DNA from: Sipunculus nudus
Taxonomy: Eukaryota; Annelida; Sipuncula; Golfingiida; Sipunculidae
Length of the DNA stretch: 64,000 nt
NCBI GenBank assembly: GCA_026874595.1
Contig: CM049310.1
Location: 53,323,058 to 53,387,057 of the forward strand
Direction: 5' to 3'
Shown here: positions 52,401 through 61,400 of the stretch, piece by piece
How positions within the stretch are numbered: position 1 is the stretch's first letter
How the letters are laid out: every line of letters starts with the position of its first letter
Translations under genes and position numbers: made by a program
Notes under the pieces: generated by a model
The model's database searches: none
The model's input: only the letters and a program-made list of their open reading frames with translations
Told to the model about the DNA's origin: nothing

Positions 52401-55400
52401 CATGGACTTCCCTCCCTGCATCAGGTCACCCAGTATGGGGGTCAGACAGGTCTGTGTTGACTGTGCTGTCCGCAGCGATAATGAACCTGTCGTCTCCCTC
52501 TGGCAGTCTGTCTTGCAGGATTCTGCAATGTCATACACCGTTGTCCAAAACTGTTCATCTGTGCTCTCCAGGCCTTTGTTCCTAATACAAAGGGTAAGAT
52601 ATTATGGTCATAAGCATGAAGAAAGGAGAATTTAAGAATTTAAGGATAACTTGGAAAAACAAGCCATTCTTTCTGAAACTTCAACCAACATGTTGGGTTA
52701 TTGTAAGAAAAATATAAGCAACCACTGAACAATATTTTTACAATTATCAGAAAGATTTTTAAAAAGACCTTAAAATATACTTGTTAATTTTTTTATTTTA
52801 TGTTATTTAATCTGCAAGCTAATATCTTTGGAACAACTTATCCTGATTTGTATTTTTTGTTGAGCAAAGTGCCTTTCAATTTTTCTTTATATGTAGAAGA
52901 CTCACCAACCGGTGAAGCCTTTGTAGGCTTAAGAAATAGTTTTTAACTTTCCAAGGCTTGTAAAATTTTAAATGCTTATAAATCAGCCTTGTATTAAGGT
53001 GGAGGCATGGCCATGCATGTTTACAAAAGTCATGTAGATATAATACATGACACAGAGCAGCTGAGGCACTTGTAACTATATATAAAACAGGTGAAACAAG
53101 AACACTGCAAGGGTTCATCTGACTTTACACTTTGCCTTCCTGGTCTTTCGGGCCTACTCATTCTTGTGGCGTTTTTCGTTCCCTGGGGACCATACAACCA
53201 AAGCAGCTATATCAGACAAAAGATGATTATTTGTTATACACATGTCTGTCGCCTATGACCAGTACCCATTTACTCATGGGTCAAGAGAGCACACCATTGT
53301 GTTTAAGACTTTGGCTAGGAGTCTAAGTGAACACAGTAGTCATAATCGGACATGCACCAACAACCTTTACGGTCACAAGTCCAGCACCCTAACCATTACG
53401 CCACCATGCTTCACAAGCCGCATTTCTCCGTTGGCCAACCAGATTCCAGCTCCTGATAAAGCATGGAAGATCAGTACAATAGCTAGCCAAGGCCAGGGCA
53501 ATAAAACTTTAGGGTCAGCTTCACAAACCTTTTGATTTCAGGGTGTGTGTCCCTTCTTTATTACATTCATGTCTATACTAAAGTCATGTGTCAGTACTTA
53601 GCCTTTTTTCATGTATAACCCTTACCTGTGTATAATGAACTCTTCCCGGGGGTCATACAGTGACCCTGTAGTTAGCCATCCATGGATGATGTCTATATAT
53701 GGTCGCCAGGTCTTCACCCAGACAGAATACAGCAGTGGTACCTGTAAAAGTGGTAGTAAACTGTAAACTGATGTCCTACCCAGATAAAGTAACAGATGAC
53801 ACACCAACTAGTGTTGGGAATAAGTTGTAATTTCATGACCAATCATCAATAAAAATCACTTGACCTGTACTGACAAATAATCAGAAGTAATAATTTTTTT
53901 AGGAGTATAAAACATCTTACCCTATACAGACCTGAACATGGTCTCAACTGATACAAAGGCCTACACGTTTGTTAGTACATGTATATTTGTAATGATTATA
54001 TACCTTATGAATGTGCGTAGTAACTTTAGGTATGAAGTTATTATTGAACACAGACTTTTCTTGAGTTTGCTCACATGAATTATATGAAAGCATACATTCC
54101 CTTATCACAGAGTCTAAGTTATGTGCAAATCTTTGTATTTGATTATGGTCAAATGGCTGTGTACCAACAAAATCACCATTGAATATAGTCATAACATTGG
54201 CCCATCACTACCAAACTGTATACTTCTTTATATACACAACTATACAGAGATCTGAATTCATTCTTAGTTCTACAATGGTAGATACCACTGACTGAATTGA
54301 GTACAAAACTCCAAATGTAATGTTAAAGAGACCATCTCAAATAACAAGATGCCATATAGTGTTAAGACAAGTGTTATAACTTTTCTCAAATTAGTTGTGT
54401 ACTTCTGAATTTTATACAAAAACTAAACATTTCTCCTTTTTTTTGCTGTTAATTTGCTGCTTTCTATATCAGTGGTGCACTGTTTGAATTTTGATATGCA
54501 AAATTATTTTATTTCTTGCATCTTCTTGAGACTCATTAGCCACAGAATCAAATAAAGGATGGGAATATCAGAAATACTGCAATAAATAATGTTACTGAAA
54601 ACAGTTATAATGTTTAGGGGTTGTTTTTTGTGTGGGTAGTTTTTGAACAGGTGAGGTTTGTTCCAGATCTGGTTTTGTCTCTTGGAAAATATTATGTATC
54701 CCTTTGTCCTACTGACCAGGTGCTTGGCTCCTGTGCCCTGTAACAGCGTATGCTCCAGCACTTGATGCAGCACTGACAGCAGACGAGAGGCTGTGGTGGT
54801 GCTGTCATTGCAGTGCTCATCCTGGATGCTGTCAGTATATATCTGATGAAGGACCTCCAGCCGATCCAAACTTGGCTGTAATTCCTCCATCACACCCAAG
54901 AAAGTGCTGCTACATTCTGTAATACAGAGGAAGATGCTTCTATATTCTGTAAAACAGACAAAGGGTCTGCTACATTCTGTAATACAGAGAATTGTTGCTG
55001 CTCACATACTATTCTGTAATACAGAGAATTGATGCTGCTACATTCAATTCTGTAATACAGAGGACAGTGCTGCTACATTCTGTAAATACAAACAAAGGTG
55101 CTGTTACAGTCATCAAATAACCACAAAATAAGTATAATCTTCATAACTTGTTTTAAAACAAGGCCTACAGGCCTAATGCGAACCTGTGCATTGGGAAATA
55201 CACCAGGTATAATGCTTCAATGCTGGACCATTACTTTTCATGTATATGAACAATGCAAGTACTAAACAATTTGAATAAGAAACAATTACAAAAACTCTGC
55301 TGAAATTCTGGCATGGGTGCACAGAACACCAAAAAAATTGTAGCTGGCACCACCAGTCTTGTATACAATGAAGCTATCAGAGATATATACATATGCCCAA

Positions 55401-58400
55401 TTTCAGACTGATATATCCAATTCCTCCTGAGAAAAACGCAGGGACACACACTGTGCAAAAGTCATGGTAGGTGGCAACACCTGTCTTGTGAGCGAGAGAG
55501 CCATCAAAGACACATAGACAGGTCAAAATATTAGGCCAATACATCAAACTTACCTTGAGTCTGATGCATGGGGTTGACCAGGCTTAGGTGAGAAAGGCTG
55601 TTGCCCCGAGTGAACTGTGACAAATTGCTTGCTCAGGCTACTGCACTGAGTGAACTCATGACCTGCACCTGGCTAGACTGAGTGAACTTTTGACCTGTAC
55701 CTGGCTGGACTGAGTGAACTCTTGACCTGTTGCATAATCTGACACAGTTGGCAGTCTGCCAAAGCTATAAATAGAATGCAGCTCCTGCACTGAGTAAACT
55801 ACTGATCCATACCTGGCTGCACTGAGTGAACTCTTGACCTATTGCCTAATCTGATACAGTTGGCAGTCTGCCAAAGCTATAAATAGATCCAGACTGACTT
55901 CTAGCCTGTTGCCAAATCTGAATTAGTAGCCACACCATTGCATAAGCTCATGCAGGGGCCCTGCCCTGAGGGCCTTGACACCCATGAAGTGATCACATGG
56001 TGCCCATGAGGTGTTCACGTCACCCATGAGGTGATCACATGCCATGTGCTTGGCTGCACTGATTGAACTCTTGACCTATATCTGGCTGCATTGAATAAAC
56101 TCTTGATCTGTCCCCAAATCTAAAAACAGTTGGCAGTTTCTCAACCTATTTAAAGATACGGATTCAATCTTGGCTTGATGGTATATCTGTTTACACATAC
56201 TGAAAGACTTTGGCTAAATTTTTTTTTTTCAAGCCGACATATTCATAAACTTTTTATCAAAATATCTAGAATAATAAAAGATGCAGTACTTTCATTGTTA
56301 AAGGTCCAATAGTTCAGCCAAAAATTATTCTAGTAAACTTGAACAAAGGCCACCTAAGAATAATTTTTGTGCAATGTTACAGAAGATATAATTGAAATAA
56401 TAATTTTGTAGAAGAACACTATTGCAGTCCTCAGTTTGAAAAAGACATAATAATGGCCCAAGACCAAATTAAGCTTTTCACAACTCAACCAAAAATCAAC
56501 AAACTCAGTATATTCTGATATGATTGAAGAACCATGTCCTAGGATAATTCTTTTGAAAAATTGAACAATTCAGCTTGACAGTTTCATCATTAAGCTGAAA
56601 GAGGCTAATATTAGGAGTTTTTTGCCCATAAAAAACAGGTCAAGGTAGGTGGCACCACAAAATCTGCAATTTCAAATATGAGTCATGTGACCAGCATCTG
56701 CACAATACCTGGTAATGCTAGCTTCTGTCATTTCTGAGAGTACTATGTCAGTATGCTTACTTGGTCAAATTACTGTTCAAATTTGTGTAACTCCACTAAA
56801 ATTCATCAAATGCAAACCATTTGAACAAACTTGAGAGGGCTTGCCTCTGGGATCATTTATGTAAAATATTGAACAATTTGGCTGGACCGTCTACAAGAAG
56901 TTTTTTCCCTATAAAATCTCAGTAAATGCAGATAGCAAAAAAACAAGGGACCCATGGGTCACGGCGCTCAGCTGATTGTGATTGGACTATAAATGTTTCT
57001 CCACTGTGATACTATATCGAGTCGATAAAGCTTATGAATATCATGTACATGTTGGGCTATTATAAAGGAATGTAATATTGTAATATGTGAGTAAATGATA
57101 AATGAAATTACCTGACTGATGGATTAATAGAGTCAAATAAAGTGGTTTTTTTTTTATTTATTTAGGAGGGGTTGAAAATTGTGATATATTTGAGCAAATA
57201 TGAATGCAATGATAGCAGTAATAAGCAGTAGTAGAATGATGATAAGGCTATTTGTTGAAGGATCTAAAGTGTATGGTAGTCTGCAAGCGTTCAATTTGAC
57301 AGATATGATGTTATGATTAACTATGCTGATGAAGTGATTTATGAATATGTGACTGTATGACACAATATCTCTTTAGTCTTGACAAGGTACATTATTGTGA
57401 TGCCCACTATGTCTACATATTACACAATATTGACATAATTCTTGCATGTACATAGGTACCTATGGACGAATAGTTATACATAATATAAAAGTATGAATAT
57501 ATCTGATTCATCTTGTTCTTGCTCACTGAGGCTGACTTTGGGATGGGGTTCGGAGAAGGAAAAAAGTGAGGGCAGCACGAAGGTGGATGTAGAAATATTC
57601 TATTGTAATTTTTTTCATTTATATAAGAATATGAAAAGCTAAAAGGAAAGGGGCCCTCCTACTTGGTTATGGTAAAGTTCTAAATATATGATTGCAAACT
57701 AATACTCTGACAAGACTGTCATGAAGAAAAACAGTAACAGTTTTGAGATACTGTGTTGCATACGAAAATTTTCAGATGCACAGGCAAGTGGACAGAATGG
57801 ACTAATACCTTTATTTCACTTTCAAGAGAATAATGCATTTTAGTTTATATATAATCCTATTTTTTTTAAGCAGATCCACTTTTTCCATTAAGAAGCTTTT
57901 ATCTGAATCATTTTTTTATTTACAGGTTTATAAATTTTTAATTAAAAAACCTGAAAATATAAGTTAAAATATTAGAATTGTTGCAAAAGTTGCAATCATT
58001 ATATATACAGAGTAAAAAACATTGGGTCATATTATGCAAACACAGATATTTTATTATTTTTAAATCATAAATGTTTAAACTGATTTTAAAAGAAAATAAT
58101 GCCACAACATGGCATCTACAAGAATATTCCTTGAATCACTATTAAAAAGTTTTGCACATTGGAGTTTTCAGGACATGCTTAATTTTATTCACCAAAATAA
58201 AATAAAAGTAAATTTGATCAAATAAAACATCTTTTCAAATAAAGTAAACACACTGTTGGTTGAATGAGGGAGAAACAATATCATTGTGCTAATTACTATC
58301 CCAGTTTTAATTAATTACTGGAATTAATAGTCAATTTCACACCTGGTGAAGTTTTTACTCTTCTGAAGTAAGGAATTACTTACCTCATGAGCATCCACAC

Positions 58401-61400
58401 TTTCACAGCAATACACCACTTTGTGGACACAATTAAATGTACACTTTAATCATTGTAACCCTGGTGGTTCAATACAAAATCTAAAATGTAGCATGTCCAA
58501 GAATAAAATAAAATACAGAAAAATTATAACATTCATCTAGTTTATGCACCAGCTGGGGGGGGGGGGATGAGTGCAGGGCAGAGAGGAAGCCTGCTAGTAG
58601 TGGCCAAGCTGGGCCAAGGTAAGCTGCCTGGGATGGGTTACATAATGCAAGTGAAGGCTGTACTACTAGGTGGGCTAGATGTAAACAACACTTGACATGG
58701 TGTATGAAAACATGAATAAAAGCTATTCATTCCAATCAATTTCTTTTGAAAGTTCAGATTTTAAAAGATAAAATCCTTATGCATATATGCTGGGAAAATT
58801 AAATCAACAGTGCCAAAGTTGGACAAAATTTAAGGTATTGATTTTTTATTTATGCTAATAACTTGAAAAATTTGCAAAATTCAGATCTAATTTTGGGTAA
58901 ACAATTGAATCTTGATTAAATAAAGTTATATTCCTGAAAAAAAGTCTCTAGGTTCAGCAATTCTCATGTTAGGTGAATAAATATATTTCCTGATTTTTTA
59001 AAAAATTGCATTATGTTTTGGCCCGTAACTTCAAAATAATACCCAATACTGACCTAATTTTTGGTATGTTCATAGAAAATGTATAAAAGAATGTGAATAC
59101 TAAATACGATCAAAAACAGATCAGTGGTTTTGATATTAGGCAGCCTTGAGGTGTAACAATGGCTTTTTTAATGGAAAACAGTTTTTTTCCTTAATATCTC
59201 AAAGGAACAAAGTCCTAATGACCCAATTTTCGGTATGGTAGGAGATTTTGGGGACATCTAAAATTATGTCAACAGCCTGGGGAGCACAGAGATGTGCACT
59301 GAATGACCTACAGTCATCAAAGTGGACTGCTTGACAATGTAAGGGAATACAACAAGAGCCTCCAAAAAAATTCAATAACTAGCCTAATTTTGCAGCTTTT
59401 ATTTTCAAATTTCAGATTTTATCAGATTAAATCCTTATGTATACATGGTGTGAAAATTAAATCCACAGTACTTACAGGAAAAAAACGTGCCATGACCAAA
59501 GTTGGGCAAAATTTAAGGTACCAATGGTAAATATGAAGAAAACCAGATGAGTGGTTTTGATATTAGGCAGTCCTGAAGTGTGAAAATAGATTTCTAATAA
59601 AAAATTGAGGTTTTTCCTTAATATCTCAAAGATACGAAGTCCTATTGACCCAATTTTTGGCATGGTAGGAGATTATGGGGACATCTAACTATATGCCGAA
59701 ATTCAGATTCGTAGGTTCAACGGTGTCAAAACGTGCCAGTCTTACGGACGGACATCCAGACGGACGGACGGACGGACAGACAGACGGACGGACGACGGAC
59801 AATGGACCATGACTATAGCTCAGATGACTTATAGTCAGCTGAGCTAAAAATCATAAATCCCCTCCATTCCCTCCCTGTGAATGGTGGTTTTGTTAGTAAA
59901 CTGTTGTGAGCTTTTCTGTATTAATGAGAATTTTCTCTGTTAAAGTTTATACGCCAGAGTAAGCCAACCGAAAATTTTCCCTTATTGGGCATATTATCGC
60001 CCATCCCGCCTCGTTCCCGTGTATCTAGGTCACACTTCCGTTACCCATAATCACATTTTCGAAGGCGTAAGGAAGAGGACTGGGAGGGAGTGATGTTTGT
60101 AATACAGAAAAGCTCACAACAGTTTACTAACAAAACCACCATTCACAGGGAGGGAATGGGGGGGTTTTATTACGTAAACATAATTGTGAGCTGTTTCTGT
60201 ATTAATGAGAAAAAAACAGACATGCCTTGGGGAGGGAGCACCTACCTGTAACGCTGGAACAAGGAATCACAGTGCGGTGAAGGAGCAGCAGACGACGGCG
60301 GTGGCGGAACCGACGAAGAGGAATAAGATGGCCTGGAAAATTGTAGGACCTCACCCGACGCGAACACAGGGCCCATGGAGGAGAGGCCCGAAGCTGGGAG
60401 CGGAACAACAGTCAGATAGAAGCATGTGAACGGAGATGGGGATATCCAGTATCCCATCTTGACCAACTGATTAGGTGAGATCCCGGAGAATTGGGCCAAG
60501 GAAGTCGAAATAGCTCGAATGTCATGGGCCTTGAAGTGAAGTTGGTCTAATGTGGAATGAGAAGCTGATTCATATGCGGCGACGATAGTAGTATTGAGTC
60601 ACGCACTAATGGTGAAAGGGCTAATCACCGAATTTGAAGATGTGACTTTTGTAGAAATAAACAACTTCATGCGCCCCCCCCCCCCCCCCCCCCCCCGTAA
60701 GAAGGAGGAGCGTGTAGATAATAACGCAACGCACGAACCGGGCAAGGGGTATCCCCAGAACGGTACGGACCATCAGGGAGTGCCGGAACGGCCAAGCAGA
60801 TGGAGGATCCCCGAAATTGCGATTTTCCTATAAAAGCCCGCAGGAAAATGTAGGGTGGCCGACGAAGCGGCGGCCGCAATTTGCGGGAATTTCGAAACAG
60901 CCACGAGGGTATGAAGCTCAGAACGGCGACCTGCCGAGGCAAGAGCTAGGAGGAAAACCGGTTACTGAGACAAAGGTAGAAGATGGGCCGAACGCAACGG
61001 CGCATAAGGGGGTCCCGGAGGGGACGGAAGACGACGTTCAGGCGCCAGGAAGGCGCAACATACTGAGGACGAGACGCACGGGCATGAACCCCCTTGAGAA
61101 AGACCGACACCAACGGGGGATGAAGGACATGATCGTGACCCAGCGGTCGGAGCCCCGACAGCAGGGCGGCGCGATAGCCATGCAGAGAGGGTCAGGATAA
61201 ATGTGTATCCTGCAGTAAGAACAGGAAAAAATCCAAAACAGCCGCAAGCGACGGATCTAAGGGAAGATTCCGCGGGAAGACGCCCACTCTGGGAAGAGAC
61301 GCCACCGGGAGTCATAGATGCGGTCCGAAGAACGGCGACGGGGAGCCGAGGCAAGGAGAGCAGCCGGACTGGAAATGCCCTGATCCATGAGGAGTCCGAT

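Noticed and set aside
57154-57363. 69-codon minus-strand frame with a hydrophobic segment (SLIIILLLLITAIIAFIFAQ)
   Set aside because: It lies in AT-rich, element-specific sequence of the Helentron-like copy. AT-rich DNA readily encodes Ile/Leu runs. No splice sites or homologue known to me.
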